Assembly: GCA_000711775.1 (NCBI GenBank)
Contig: ARYC01000551.1
Span: 62,001-126,000 of the forward strand
Direction of reading: 5' to 3'
From: Oxytricha trifallax
Taxonomy: Eukaryota; Ciliophora; Spirotrichea; Sporadotrichida; Oxytrichidae
DNA length: 64,000 nucleotides
Part shown: positions 29,159 to 40,826 of the stretch, piece by piece
How positions within the stretch are numbered: the stretch's first letter is position 1
Layout of the letters: the number at the start of each line of letters is the position of its first letter
The notes under the pieces: model-generated
The model's database searches: none
Seen by the model: the letters and a program-made list of their open reading frames with translations, nothing else
Told to the model about the DNA's origin: nothing
Position numbers and translations under genes: made by a program

Positions 29159-29689
29159 TCATATTTACCCCTTATATCTTAGCACCCTGAGATCCCAAAT
29201 TAAGTTCAAAATTTTTATTATTTTCGTTCTCAATTTATCTTGATGACTATTTAATTTGGCCAGTCGTTCTAAATCTCCTGAATTTTTAGCTTCTTGTATT
29301 TTTGGTCTATTTTAATAAAAGTATTCATAATCATACTCATTATATTTCAATTTAATTTAGCATATGAGTTTAGAAAATAAATTAGAATATTTCAATTAAA
29401 AAAAGAAATCCTTCACTTTGTCAAATTGTTCATTATCTAGAATTTGTTAGAGTCTTATATGTTCCAAGCGCATTAATTGTTATGATTCATTGTAAAAATC
29501 ATCTGCTTTAAATACTGAGAGAGCAATTTTTAAATTAATCTTGAACTTAAGCTTAATTGTTTTTGACTCAGAAATGCCTTTTTCTTAATCAATTGTTTTG
29601 TTTAGGTTTGGATTCATAATGTTCTTTATTACAATTTCGGAATTATTAACTGTTTCTTAAATCTTCATATAATTGTATAGTAAATTCAT
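29159..29689 (-). CDS. Small helical protein, dispersed family member 2
   Basis: Intact frame ATG 29689 to TGA 29159-29161, 176 residues. The N-terminus (about 1-45) is Asn-rich and includes MNPNLNKTIDQEKG, nearly the same as in member 3. The core starts at TIKLKFKINLKI, then ADDFYNESQQLMRLEHIRLQ and QILDNEQFDKVKDF. The C-terminal half is helical with a Tyr-rich stretch and ends WDLRVLRYKGQI. It is closest to member 3 (34.3 kb), with which it aligns along nearly the full length, implying a fairly recent duplication. No IES, intron or known domain is visible. It stands alone in AT-rich DNA between the remodeller gene and the TBE-like remnant. Confidence 0.78.
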
Positions 29690-30051
29690 TTATTTAAATG
29701 TTATAGTGATAATTTATTCTAATTTAACATAATCTTTTATAATAAAATTTTAACATCAAAATGAATATTTACAAATATTTAATTCTTAAATTATATACAG
29801 CATAACATAATTGTTAAAAAAATATTTATTATTAAAAAATAGTAATTTCTTTATTTTTAAAATGTTGTATATACTATAAAATTGACTAAAAAAACAAAGC
29901 AAATAAAAGCATTCTGAAAAAATTAAATAATAAAAAGAATCAAAATTAATAATATAGTTTTATAAAGGTAAAAATCAATAAATAAATCCAATCGCAATAA
30001 AATTTTATAAACTTTAACAAAGCAATTTTTTTTTGAAGATAATTATAATTA
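29690..30051. other. AT-rich spacer
   Basis: No coding signal or repeat recognised. Confidence 0.5.
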
Positions 30052-30396
30052 TCAAAATAGATTTAAAATGGGAAATAGCTTATAAAATATAAATCTAAAT
30101 TAAAAATAACTTTTAGTAATCCCCCTTTAAAAAAGAGTAATTTATATTACAAGGCCTATTATCCTAATTTAATTAGACTTAAAAGCTTTTTTCTCTTCAC
30201 TTAGTAAGGCCTTTAAGAATGAGATTTTAGTTACTTCCTAAGTCGACAAGAACAATCCAACTTTAATGGATTTATTAATCTTACTTAAGAACTTACCTTG
30301 CTATACCAAGTATCGAAAGAGGTCCTCTTTACTTCGAAATTTTCCTATTAAATCTTGAGATTAAATTCTCTTCATTGCATCATTCATAGACTCCAT
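30052..30396 (-). pseudogene. Possible N-terminal fragment of a TBE transposase
   Basis: ATG 30396 (MESMNDAMKRIQSQDLIGKF) opens about 115 codons; the first 85 read like real protein (SKEDLFRYLVQQGKFL, then SFLKALLSEEKKAFKSNQIR), after which the frame dissolves into AT-rich sequence. The position, divergent from the zinc finger-kinase gene within the same element, and the general look of the segment suggest the beginning of the TBE 42 kDa transposase. No DDE residues are present because the catalytic region is missing. The identification rests on context and remembered family character, not on an alignment. Confidence 0.4.
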
Positions 30397-30559
30397 CTTG
30401 CTTCCTCTTTCTAGAAATGTTAATGAAATTTAAAATTATGGATATCCATTCTAAGTTTATTAAAATCTTACTACTAAATAGGGAGGACCTACTGGAGGTC
30501 AACCTTGAAAAGATATGCGGAGAAGCATTGAAAAACTTGCTCCAAGTTTCACAGATTGA

Positions 30560-30790
30560 TTTCCATTTTTATCAATCTATCTCCATTAAATTGCTCATAA
30601 TAATGTTTAATTATTTTAGGAGGTCCTCCAAATTAAGTTCGAACTTTATTAGGAGTTTAATTTTTAGGTTAAAACTTAATTAGGAGCGTATTGAATTTAA
30701 AAATTGTCTAATAATTTTACCTCCAAATTATGTTCAAACTAGATTTGAAGGACCTCCCAGAGAAAAAAAACTTTATTAGGAGTATTCTAA
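30560..30790. promoter_or_regulatory. GGAGGTCC palindrome cluster between divergent element ORFs
   Basis: Contains GGAGGTCCTCC at about 30619, a related block CCTCCAAATTATGTTCAAAC at about 30720 and GAAGGACCTCCCAG at about 30748; further GGAGG/GGACC boxes occur at 30480-30500. Copies are in both orientations. A shared control region for the two flanking ORFs is an inference from position. Confidence 0.35.
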
Positions 30791-31066
30791 TTTACTAAAA
30801 CGTATAAAATTCTCAGAAAATATGTCAACTTACAGTCTTCTATGGCTAGTTAATTTTCTTACTTCTCAGACGAGAATCTACCACAGTGTCTTATACTCGA
30901 CTATTATAGTATTTCTAGGTATATTTTATCATTATTATAATAAAATATATCAGCAAACTAAAATGAGAGCTAACCTTTTGAGAAGAGCGGCATTACTTGG
31001 GTAAAGTCAATAAAAAATATCATTCCAGCAACCAAGAAAAGTAGAGACTAGAGACGCTTGTACTCA

Positions 31067-32410
31067 ATGAGAGGCTACTTATGGCAACTTGACCAGTTCA
31101 GCTTTGAGATTTAAATATAAATGAAGTAGGAGGTCAATAAAGAGGCTGTGCAAGTTGAGGAGGAGTTTAAACAACCCGCCATAGAGCATTAATAAATACC
31201 AGCCAAAGTTGACTATTAATGCAAAGAATGCAATAAAGTTTTCCCTTACAAGTCAACTTATAAGAGACACTTGAGAGATATACACAACGATATGCCAAGG
31301 TTATATCTCAAGCATTAAAAGAAAGATGGGAAGTATGTCTGTGAGTTCTGTGAGAAGCCATATTCTCATACTAGAGACCTCAAAGTGCACTTAAAGAAAA
31401 AGCACAATCAAAGTTTTGTCTTTATTCATGAACCTACAGGGAATAGATTCCTCTAAAAGAGAAGATCAAGAAACCCAGTGGAGTCTCTTAGAGTTGAAGT
31501 GTAGAAGTAAGTTAAAATGAAGAAAGCAGTCAAGAACTTTCCAGTCTCTGAGATCAATAAAATCATGGTTAAAATAGAGGCAATGAAGATTCCTATATTA
31601 AAAATTATTGACTTAGATTCTTGCCTAGAAAGCTACCTCACTCTTGAAGATAAAATAGAGAAGAGAGTCATTAATAATGACTTATATGCATTCAAAATAT
31701 ATCCATTCAATTACTTCCTTGCTGATGACAAATTCTAAATAGAATTTGCTCATGAGTATTATGCTCTTTAAAAGGCAAAGTTAAATGAGTGCAGGCATAT
31801 CATCTAGCTTGATGCTATTTTACTTGGTAAAGATCATGTAGCCTTCAGGCTTCCTTTACTTGAAATGACTTACAGAGAATTTTTATCTGACAATAGATGT
31901 CAGAGATAAATTAGCTAGATAGTATAGCAGATAGTTGAGGGGATTGAAGAGCTTCACAAGCTAGGTTATGTTCATAGAGACTTAAAGCCAGAGAACATCA
32001 TGATGAACTTTTAGCCTCTTAGAGTTTATATTATTGACTTCAACAGAGCTCAAAGAGTGCAAGCCTTTGCACAAGGAAATGTATACGGCTCTCCTGGATA
32101 TTTCCCAGATAGAGAGGATTGGAGAGATGGAGACACTTAATGGGATATCTGGGCTCTAGCAGTAATAATAATAGAGAGCGACATGCCAAGAAACGATTAC
32201 TTTAGCTGCAAGGGTGAGAGAGATTCTAAGCAGAGAATCAAACAATATCTCGATAAAAATAAAATAAATGGAGGTCTCAGAGAACTTGCATACTCAACTA
32301 TTATCAAGCCAAGCTAAGAGAATTAACAAACAATAGAAACAATCAAATATCAACTTAGAAAGATAAAATTCAGAGAACTGCCACATGACTCTCAGATTAT
32401 GTTTGTGTGA
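31067..32410 (+). CDS. C2H2 zinc finger-protein kinase fusion (TBE 57 kDa-type protein)
   Basis: Frame from ATG 31067 (447 residues; a second ATG at 31121 would give 429) to TGA 32408-32410, with no break. Two C2H2 fingers of the form C-x2-C-x12-H-x4-H lie near residues 60-115 (CKECNKVFPYKSTYKRHLRD and CEFCEKPYSHTRDLKVHLKK). A protein kinase-like domain follows, with catalytic loop VHRDLKPENIMM and YIIDFNRAQ where DFG is usual, then GSPGYFPDRED and a helical C-lobe with WDIWALAVIII. The glycine-rich loop is not obvious, and DFN instead of DFG leaves catalytic activity in doubt. The protein matches the zinc finger/kinase ORF described for TBE transposons; its role in transposition is not established. 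The frame is open further upstream without an ATG. Confidence 0.88.
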
Positions 32411-32555
32411 AATATTTTAAAAACCCGCTTGTTAAACTCACTTAAATTACTAATATTTAAACATTAAACCCCTACATAAACCCTATTAAAACCCTAATAA
32501 AGTATGCACTAATAGTCTACTTTTATCAATCAAAAACTCAATCAAACTACTGAAA

Positions 32556-32571
32556 GGGTTTTGGGGTTTTT
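32556..32571. repeat. Telomere-like repeat at transposon end
   Basis: GGGTTTTGGGGTTTTT, two units of the hypotrich G4T4 telomere repeat, slightly decayed. TBE elements end in such repeats. Degenerate CCCTA-like units also occur just inside at 32466-32500. Confidence 0.75.
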
Positions 32572-34341
32572 ATTCTAGCAATTATATGATTTGTTTCAAA
32601 TTTCTCTAAAAGTGCAGGTGAAATTTGATAATAAATAAAATTATTGATTAATTAATTTCAGAGGTTATAAGAAACTTGAAATTTAATTAATAATAGATCT
32701 AAATTCATCATTTTCATTTCTTTGTAATTTTAGAAAAAATATTAAAGAAGTTTTTGACAAAAATACTTAGTTTTTCAAATTAAATATCAAATGGTAGTAA
32801 TTTAAATCAATTTTAGTAAAAGATTTATTAATTTTTTATTTAATAAAAAAGGCAATTATAGATTTTAAGCTATACATTAATAAAGAGATATAATTTATAT
32901 TATTAAATATAAATAGCTTATTATTCATTTTTTATGTCATAAAAATAATTATAAATTAGTAATTTCTTACTATGGTATAATAAATAATGTAACATATTAT
33001 CGTAATAAAATCACTTTTATTTTACATAACATATTATAAAAATAAATGTTACAAAATTGACCATGATTATTAAGTTTCCAAATGAAAAATCCTATATATA
33101 TTTATAATAAGAATGGCTGAACATTTATTATTAAAACCTTTTAATTTAATTAAAAATATAATTTAATTGGCTGTTAATTACATCATAAAAAAATTAAATC
33201 ACAATTTATTTTTGCAAACTACCTAATTTGAGTCATTAATAAGTCGATATGATCAAGCAAGTTCTATTTCTCTTTATATTAATTTAATCTACTTGCTTCT
33301 TCTACCAAAGGCTTAAGTCTTTCAAATATCGGTATGATATTAACAAACTTCTATTTAACCAAATGTCTGAGAATTTGTGGTGAAAGTAAGATTTTCATTG
33401 ACTTAATTAATGCTCTTCCTAGATATCAAAGGTAAACTATAAATTTACAATCTGAATTTATGCTTTGATTACTTAAACTTTCTTTTAAATTATTTTTAGA
33501 TTTAGAAAACAAGCATTCTTATAACTTTACTTTAAGCTTTTTTTGTGAATTTTATAGTTTCTAAAAATTAAATATTCTTAATTTAATGCGTGTAATATAA
33601 GATTAATAATTTAAATTTCTCATTCACTTTATTAAGATGTTTAAAAGTGTGAAAATAAATCCAAAGATAAAATTGATAAATGACAAAGGGTTTGAAAGAA
33701 TTGTTAGACTCATTGAAAATTACAGAGTTTCATCATTAATAACTATCATTTAAATTATCTCCTGAATAATTATGAACATTATTTTTATCAAAACACTTTT
33801 TCATTATCTTTAAGAGTTCATTTATTTAGTAAAGCCTTAAAAAAGGAAGACATAACTTATTTATGCTCTTTTGTAAAACATTTAATTGGAACTTAAATAA
33901 ATTTATGAACAGATGAATTATATTGAGAATTAAAAATAATAAAGGATATTTACTCATCCAAAAAGAGGTGATAAATATCATTATACTTAAACATTTGCAA
34001 AATCATAAAATTTAATTATCATAGTGTAGTTTAGTATTTCTCATACATTTACAAAGCTATTTAATTTAAGCTCCTTTTTTAATAACAGTCCCTTTAAATT
34101 AACATGATAAATTTGCTCTTTATTGCTCTATTTAAAAAATTTAAGATTTACCTTAATTCTAATTTTAATTATGTTTTTTTCTTAATTTTTTTAATTTTTA
34201 AATAAAGATTTTTATATTTAGGCAGTAGTTTATAAAAGTGTGATATTTAAAGAAAACATTTTTCAATAATATTTAAAATAAAAAAATTTAATAAAAAAAA
34301 CTTAAATTTAAATAATTATTTCAATTAAGGTGTATAAGATA
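32572..34341. other. AT-rich region with weak ORF traces
   Basis: Two short plus-strand frames look slightly protein-like: 33249-33383 (MIKQVLFLFILIQSTCFFYQ, signal-peptide-like) and 33637-33768 (MFKSVKINPKIKLINDKGFE). Neither is long enough to exceed chance where TGA is the only stop. Otherwise nothing was recognised. Confidence 0.3.
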
Positions 34342-34878
34342 TCATTGATAAAATTCCTTATCCCAATTAAGCATTCTAAGATCCAATAATAGTTTCCCCA
34401 CAGTCCATTTTTTTGAAATCAATTTTTCATGATAACATTTTAATTTGGACAATCTTTCTTCATCTCCAGAATTTGTAGCATCTAGTATTTAAGGTCTAAT
34501 AGAATTATGATCTTCATCAATATACTCATATAATTTCAATTTAAGCTAGTATCTGAGTAGCTTAAATATATCTAAATCTTTAAACTAGAAACAAAAATCC
34601 CAAGTTTTGTCAAATTGTTCATTATCTATAATTTGTTAGAGTCTTTTATGTTCCAAGTGCCTTAATTGTCTTAAATCATTGTAAGCGTTATCTGCTTTAA
34701 ATTTTGTGAAGGCAATTTTTACATTAATCTTTATTTTTAACTTAATTTTTTTTGACTCAGGAATGGCATTTTCTTTATCAATTGTTTTGTTTAGGTTAGG
34801 ATTCTTAGTGTTCTTTATTTCAATTTCAGAATTATTAACTGTTTCTTAATCAATCTTACTAATATTTAATGAATTCAT
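34342..34878 (-). CDS. Small helical protein, dispersed family member 3
   Basis: Intact frame ATG 34878 to TGA 34342-34344, 178 residues. N-terminus MNSLNISKIDQETVNNSEIE with the NPNLNKTIDKEN stretch shared with member 2. Core motif KIKLKIKINVKI, then ADNAYNDLRQLRHLEHKRLQ and QIIDNEQFDKTWDF; the C-terminal half includes SIRPQILDATNSGDEERL, parallel to member 2. Absence of breaks in two diverged copies suggests that protein-level constraint has acted. No IES or recognised domain. Confidence 0.78.
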
Positions 34879-35261
34879 TTTAATTAAATGATATATTAAT
34901 AAATTATTTAACTTTAATTTCCACTTATATATAAAATAGTTTAACTTAAATTTCAATATTTAAAATTTTTATTAATCTTCTTCTATACAGCATCAGAAAA
35001 AAGAAAAAGTGATAGAGTTCAAAATTATTAATATTTTAATTTTAGAATGTTGTATTGAAAAATTAATTTTAATTCAATTTATTCTAAATTATTATAATTG
35101 AATATTATTAAAAGAAGGAAGATGAATTTGATTAAATATTAGAAATTTTGATTTAAAATATATATTAAATAAGATATTATTGAATATTTAAATCATTCTT
35201 AAATTTGATGCATAAATTGTATTAGTGATAAATTATAATTATTATTATTATTATTATTTAA
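34879..35261. other. AT-rich spacer between divergent family copies
   Basis: Separates the 5' ends of family members 3 (minus) and 4 (plus). An ATT microsatellite runs at 35240-35258. Confidence 0.5.
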
Positions 35262-35706
35262 ATGGAGTTCTTGAACGATTACAAATTTGAAAAAGGAATG
35301 GTTGAAAATTCTGAAATTTAAGTAAATAATAATACTATCAATGATAAGTAAGCAAATGGCAATTCACTAAATTATAATCAGAAAATAATCTGAATACAGA
35401 TAAAAATAAATCTGAAATTTTAACTCTAAATAAAAAAAACCAGATATTTTCATAAAACTATGACACCAATAATACTTAGGCCACTTGGAATTTTAAAAAC
35501 TTCTAGATTAGGAAGATAATAATAAAATCTGTGAATTTATCTATATCTATCTAAAGAATGAAACTATTTCCAAAGGACTCCTTAAATTCTAAATTAGGTT
35601 AAAGAAAATGAATACTATTCACAGATTGATATGCACAGAACATTATTAGAAAAGGCTAAATAATAAGATGATACTCAAGAAAAAACTTATTAGCTCAATA
35701 AAATGA
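35262..35706 (+). pseudogene. Small-protein family member 4, broken
   Basis: ATG 35262 begins MEFLNDYKFEKGMVENSEIQ, homologous in style to members 2 and 3. An in-frame TGA at 35391-35393 precedes the core motif IQIKINLKF, and the frame must shift near 35450-35460 to continue into QQYLGHLEFQKLLDQEDNNK, which runs to TGA 35704-35706. An IES spanning the shift is possible but no pointer was found. Most likely a decaying copy. Confidence 0.65.
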
Positions 35707-37125
35707 AAGAAATATAATTAAAAGTTTTAAATTTGTTTGATATATATTTTGCCATTTATTAATCGAGGTGATGTCGATAAATTTAATTAAAATTAAAAAT
35801 GAAATAAATCCAAATGTAGTTTATTTTTTATTGTGATAAAATACAAAAGAATGGGAATAAAATAAACTTAAAATACAGAAACTGTCATAAATTGCACATT
35901 AATAAATTAAATCATAATTATCAGTACAAAAAATTGAAAAATAAAGAAAATTTTTTATTTTGTTTTTATTAGGTATAAGTGAATAATTATACTTTTTATT
36001 TATTTATTATTTTTATAAAAAAATTCTATTCCGCAAAGCAAGACATCTTGTCTGTAAATTTAAAATTTTAAGTTATAATAAATATTCTTAATTTTCTGTA
36101 AAAGTGGGTCACGCTGATTTAAACCATTAGAGATAATATAAGTAACAAATTATTTGTATTTTTAGCTATCATTACTGTCAAATGCGTACTTAGTATAATT
36201 AAATTATACTTTATGAGCTAAATTTAATTACTTACATGTTAGATGATCAAAGGTCGTTGTATACGGAGAGGTTTAGTGTATTAATTGTAGTTTTCAAATC
36301 CCATTTCTAATTTATCAAATTAATATATAAGTTTATTACGTTTCTATATTTTGATTAAAACAACTTTATAATTAAAAAAATTTATTATCAATAATGTATC
36401 TCTAGTTGATAAATAGGCAAAAATTTTTAATAACGTTGTCTCTCTCTATATCTTGCGTTTTCTAAGAAGGTCAAAGAAATAGATTTATCTTGTAAGTACA
36501 CAGTACTTTCAAAGTTTTGAGAGCTTATGTATAAAAAAGATTGGAATATACCTCTAAACATACCTTAATGTCTAAACAATTTCTTGGTTTTTGTTTAATA
36601 TTTTATTTTTACTTAATTCTCTTATTTAAAAGTTATGTTTGCCTCTCTTAGTTCTCTATAAAATTGCTAATTTTAATTGCCATTAATTTTTTAATTCTAG
36701 TTCAATTTAATTGTGATTCAGTTCATTTCAGTATTCAGTCATGAATAAAATTAATTTCATTATGCTTAATGAATGAGCTAAAAATTTTCATATTAAAATT
36801 TTTCATTTATTAATATTTTAAACGCATTATTTAATTTAAAAGTAAATATAGTCCTGATTAGAATTACAATTAAATAATCTTTAGTACCAAATATTTATTT
36901 TTTATATTAGAAAATGAAATTTAAATTAAAATAAATATTTTTAATTTTCATTCAAAAAACTAAACAACATCATATAATTTAATTAGTATAATATCTTTCT
37001 CTCAAATAACAAATATAATTATAATCTAAAATTCTTAGAATACTTAATAAAAATAAATTAAATCATTTGATTATAATTAAGTGGAAGTAAATTCTTATAA
37101 TTATTAGTTAAGTTTCTTATTTAAT
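35707..37125. other. AT-rich region, uncertain ORF
   Basis: An open plus-strand frame of about 158 codons starts at 36243 (MIKGRCIRRGLVYQLQF), and the opposite strand of 36420-36520 can be read as SSQNFESTVYLQDKSISLTF. At most one can be real. With only one stop codon in AT-rich DNA, frames this long are expected by chance. Confidence 0.25.
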
Positions 37126-37671
37126 TCAATAATCAAATAAATTAAATTGATTCTCTCCCCTAAATACCCTTATTTTATCAAACAGTTATGATAATTCTGA
37201 TCTTTTGAGTAAAAAATTTGCATATAATTGAAATTCCTTTTGACTATTTTCATGATCTCCCTTCTATTTTAACTCATGATATAATGATCTATGAACTTGG
37301 CCTTTTTAAAGAAGCTCTTGATTTTTCAATTAAAGTTATTTGTAGAGGAGAGGCAATATAGCTGTATCTTTGATTTATTCAATGAATTCTAAGGCTTCAT
37401 CTATTTGCTCATTATCTATTAATTATTAGAATTTTAAGTGGTCCAAGAACCTTTGGGATCTCAAATCGTTGTATAAATTATCTGCTTTAAATATTGAGTG
37501 TTCAAATTTAAGATTAATTTTGATTTTTAATTTTATTCTCTTATCATTTTCGTTTGTTACTATTGTTTGATCTACCTAATTGACTAAATTAGCATTCGTT
37601 TAGTTTTATTCTTAATTTTAAGAAAGATCATTTTATCGTTTCTCAGTCTTTGAATTGTTTATCGAGCTCAT
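37126..37671 (-). CDS. Small helical protein, dispersed family member 5
   Basis: Intact frame ATG 37671 to TGA 37126-37128, 181 residues. Gln/Asn-rich N-terminus (MSSINNSKTEKRQNDLSQNQ), then the core RIKLKIKINLKFEHS, FKADNLYNDLRSQRFLDHLK and FQQLIDNEQIDEALEFIEQ, followed by helices (LLYKQLQLKNQELLQKGQVH). The motif order and spacing match the other members although the N-terminus differs. No IES, intron or known domain. Confidence 0.78.
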
Positions 37672-37839
37672 CTATGTATTTAATAATATAATAAAATAAA
37701 ATTTTCAAAAAGATTTTCTTTTTATAGATAATCAGTAATGTAAATAATCATTTATATCATAAATATTAATTTTATTAGTATATCAATATTTTCAGTTTTC
37801 TATTCTTTCAAATAATAATTTATTAATAAATCAATAAAT

Positions 37840-38260
37840 TATTGTAGAAATACATTTGAATTTGGAAAAATTAATTATAATTAAATTAATAATAAATCAA
37901 ATTCGTGGCAGTTAAAGTTGGCCAATTTTAACGATCTTGGGCTCATTCGATAGAGAATTCAAAATTAGCTGGACTTTACTATTGGCGGTACTATTTTATC
38001 GCATCCCTGGAGCGAGATAACTTCACTTTAATTAAACACATCTAAATTCATTAAATTATACCCTCACATTAAAGTGAAGTTATCTCGCTCCAGGGATGCG
38101 ATAAAATAGTACCGCCAATAGTAAAGTCCAGCTAATTTTGAATTCTCTATCGAATGAGCCCAAGATCGTTAAAATTGGCCAACTTTAACTGCCACGAATT
38201 TGATTTATTATTAATTTAATTATAATTAATTTTTCCAAATTCAAATGTATTTCTACAATA
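37840..38260. mobile_element. Fold-back element, near-perfect 193 bp palindrome arms
   Basis: Arms 37840-38032 and 38068-38260 are the same length and appear identical inversely; the loop is 35 nt (38033-38067). The ends read TATTGTAG, sharing TATTGT with the 17.7 kb element. No coding content. It resembles a miniature inverted-repeat or fold-back element; no target duplication beyond a possible TA is visible. Perfect arms imply recent origin or correction between arms. Confidence 0.85.
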
Positions 38261-39111
38261 CAATATTTGTAAAGGTTTTTTAGCTTTTCAATGTCTACCT
38301 CAGTGCAGTATATTTTCATCAATAAAAACTCTTTTAAAAAGGAAATAAATTTAAACTATTAAAGGAGCATCAATAACAATTTTATTTGCCTATAAATTAA
38401 TTTTAGCAATAACTCTATATTTGATTAATAAAAAAGTTATTTTTATTAATCCTTTAAATTTTATAATTTTTCTTTATAACGATTGTGGTAAGTAAAATAA
38501 TTTTAGTGATTATTTAATATGTGAGTGTGTGTTGTTTGTATCTTAGAATGTGAATGTAAACTTTTAAATAATATATTTAATTTCTCTTCTAAAAGTAATT
38601 ACTGAAATAACACTATTATTGGGAAATGAAATAATAACATAAACTCAATTTATGTTTATAAAAATGAATAAATAATAAAAAAATTTGATTCTGATTTATG
38701 AATATTAGTATTTTAAATTATTAAAAGAAGGTAAAAATGAAAATTCTTTATAAATATTGGCATATTCCTTAAAAATGAGGCGCATTTCGTATCAGGATAT
38801 TGTATATTCCTCCTAAGTCAAAAATACCTAAAAATATTTAAAAATTATCAAATATATGTCAATTTTTAAATCCATTATAATGAATTAAATAGTAATTATG
38901 GAGTGAAATTATAAATTAGTGATTTTAATAGTAAGAACCGAATAAAATAAAATGTATTTAATACCTTTGTTGCGATCGAATAAAGTGAAAAGAAAAAAAA
39001 TTATATATTTTTCATAAGTTTCAAAATCTTTACAGTAATTTAGTTAAATATTTTATTTTTTTAAAAAAATAGACAATTTAAGCAAACTTAATTCAAATTT
39101 TAGTAGAGTTT
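38261..39111. other. AT-rich spacer
   Basis: No coding signal, repeat or motif recognised. Confidence 0.5.
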
Positions 39112-40098
39112 ATGAAAAAGATAAGAATAATACATATAATTAAATGGTAATATACGATTATAAATTAATTTATAAATTGCATATTTATTGACATTCTGTC
39201 TAAGTTGTGTTTTAGACTAAATGATTTTATTGATAAACTAAAGCTTATTATAAATTGTAATTATAATTAAAGCAGCTAGTTATCTAATTTAACCTTCTAA
39301 GACTTTGAAGTCTCTCTATCTTTAAGCATTGAATTTATTTTTTTAAAAGTAGCTAAGTTCTAAGCATAAGATTTGTATTTTGTTGGTTATCTAACTAATG
39401 ATAAGTTTATAAAATATTTAGAGGATATCTCTTTTGATTAGAACCTCTAATTCTTCCAAAATCCCTTCAGCTTCAAAACAATATTGCAAGAGAGTCAATC
39501 GTTTAAGAGAGTGATTGACTTTAATGTTCCATTTTATAAGACAATTCAAATTAAATATTTGATTAAATGTAGAAGGCTTTATACAATAATGTTAAATATA
39601 AAAATGTTGAAGAAGCTGAATTTACATTTAATACCTTTATACCAAGGTCTTGGTACAAGAGGTATAGTAATATAGAAGTTTATGATTAAAAGTTAAGGTG
39701 TAAACTAAAGCATTTTTTGGCAAGATATGTTAAGATAGAGGCATCAACACTTATAGTATTTACACTCTCTCAATAGTGACTGTGTAATATAACCAAAATT
39801 TTACAATAATAGCTCAGAGAGAATTACACCAACATAATAAAATCTGTATTAATTACTCAATAAAATTCTCAATTTGATGGAATAAAGTTATATTTTAAGT
39901 TATTTAAAGCATATTTACTAGATATCGTTCTAAATACTTGGACATTACCTGAATATTGTTAAGATATCTTTAAATTTATTTTTAACCAAAAGAATAAGTT
40001 ATGATAAACAAAATTAAGCATAAGAAAAAACAAAATTCTAACTACGAATTTTTTTATTACAATAAATAAATTTGAATTTAAAATTATCATTTAAATGA
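39112..40098 (+). other. Long open frame of doubtful status, possible divergent small-protein family relative
   Basis: ATG 39112 to TGA 40096-40098, 328 codons under the ciliate code. A central stretch (FQAQDLYFVGYLTNDKFIKY, then LQFFQNPFSFKTILQ) loosely recalls the FKADNLYNDL and LEFIEQ segments of member 5. The base composition is that of the spacer, and a TGA-free run of this length is expected several times by chance in the window, so this is not called a gene. Confidence 0.25.
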
Positions 40099-40459
40099 CT
40101 ATTTTTACAAAAAACTCAATTACCTTCTCTCAACCAAACTTCATTAAATACTTATTTTCATAAATCTTTTTTAAAGATAATTAAAAATTACCTAAAAAGC
40201 AATAAAAATGAATATTTACTAACTGCTAAGATGAACAAAAGTCAATTATAATTCTAGTTTTATGATTTTTTCATAAAGATTTTGACAATTAGAGAGTGAG
40301 TTTTTGCATTAAATATTAAACATAAAAAGCAATTTAAATTTATTAAATCAATGTGTTTTCTATTGAAGATAATATAATAAATAAATTAAATATATCTAAT
40401 CAGTGTAATTATTTAAATTTCTAATTTACTTAAAATTATAATATAATCATTAAATAAAG

Positions 40460-40826
40460 CTGATTACCTCGTCAATCAAACTTATCCTAATTTTCAATTA
40501 CTTTTCTTTCCCTCAGGTGGTAATAAATCACTTTGTTTTGAATTTGATCTATTTTCACGCTAATTTCTAGATTTCAACTCGTAACTAACTGCCTTCTATA
40601 GGGTTTACAGCATAACTTAATGCTATTTAATTATAAAATACAAATTTATGTAACAAATATTTAATGATTTTCCAATATATTCGGGTAACACCATGCAGGA
40701 ATCTCTAGTTAATGAACAATTTTTCTTGGGAGCTTGACATAAGTTTGATAGCAAAGGTGACGATTATTGAAAATCTAATACATTTCACTATTGATAGTAT
40801 ATAATAATTAAATTAAATCCAAGAAA
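40460..40826 (-). pseudogene. Decayed copy of the first 370 bp of the 20.0-23.5 kb gene
   Basis: Matches about 23116-23494 in the same orientation, for instance around TTTTCACGCTAATTTCTAGA and CTATAGGGTTTACAGCAT, which are identical, with many small differences elsewhere that disrupt the reading frame. Part of a larger rearranged duplicate with the next two entries. Confidence 0.8.

Larger units (their letters stand above)
30052..32571. mobile_element. Decayed TBE-like (telomere-bearing) transposon, one end
   Basis: The segment combines a zinc finger-protein kinase gene, a divergent frame that may be the beginning of a transposase, and a G-rich telomeric repeat 146 bp beyond the kinase stop. 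TBE elements of Oxytricha are Tc1/IS630-related DNA transposons that carry a 42 kDa transposase, a 22 kDa ORF and a 57 kDa zinc finger/kinase ORF, and end in C4A4 telomeric repeats, so the combination is diagnostic. Only one end was found; no inverted partner repeat, 22 kDa ORF or remainder of the transposase was seen, so the element is truncated on the left. Confidence 0.75.

Noticed and set aside
36231-36310. tRNA-like segment with TTTTCAAATCCC
   Set aside because: No acceptor stem pairing, no D-arm consensus and no anticodon arm could be drawn.
36243-36719. 158-codon open frame on the plus strand
   Set aside because: Same length argument; the opposite strand reads at least as well, and no family or motif supports either.
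39112-40098. 328-codon open frame as a gene
   Set aside because: With TGA as the only stop and about 80% AT, frames of this length are expected several times by chance in 64 kb. The resemblance to the small-protein family is too faint.
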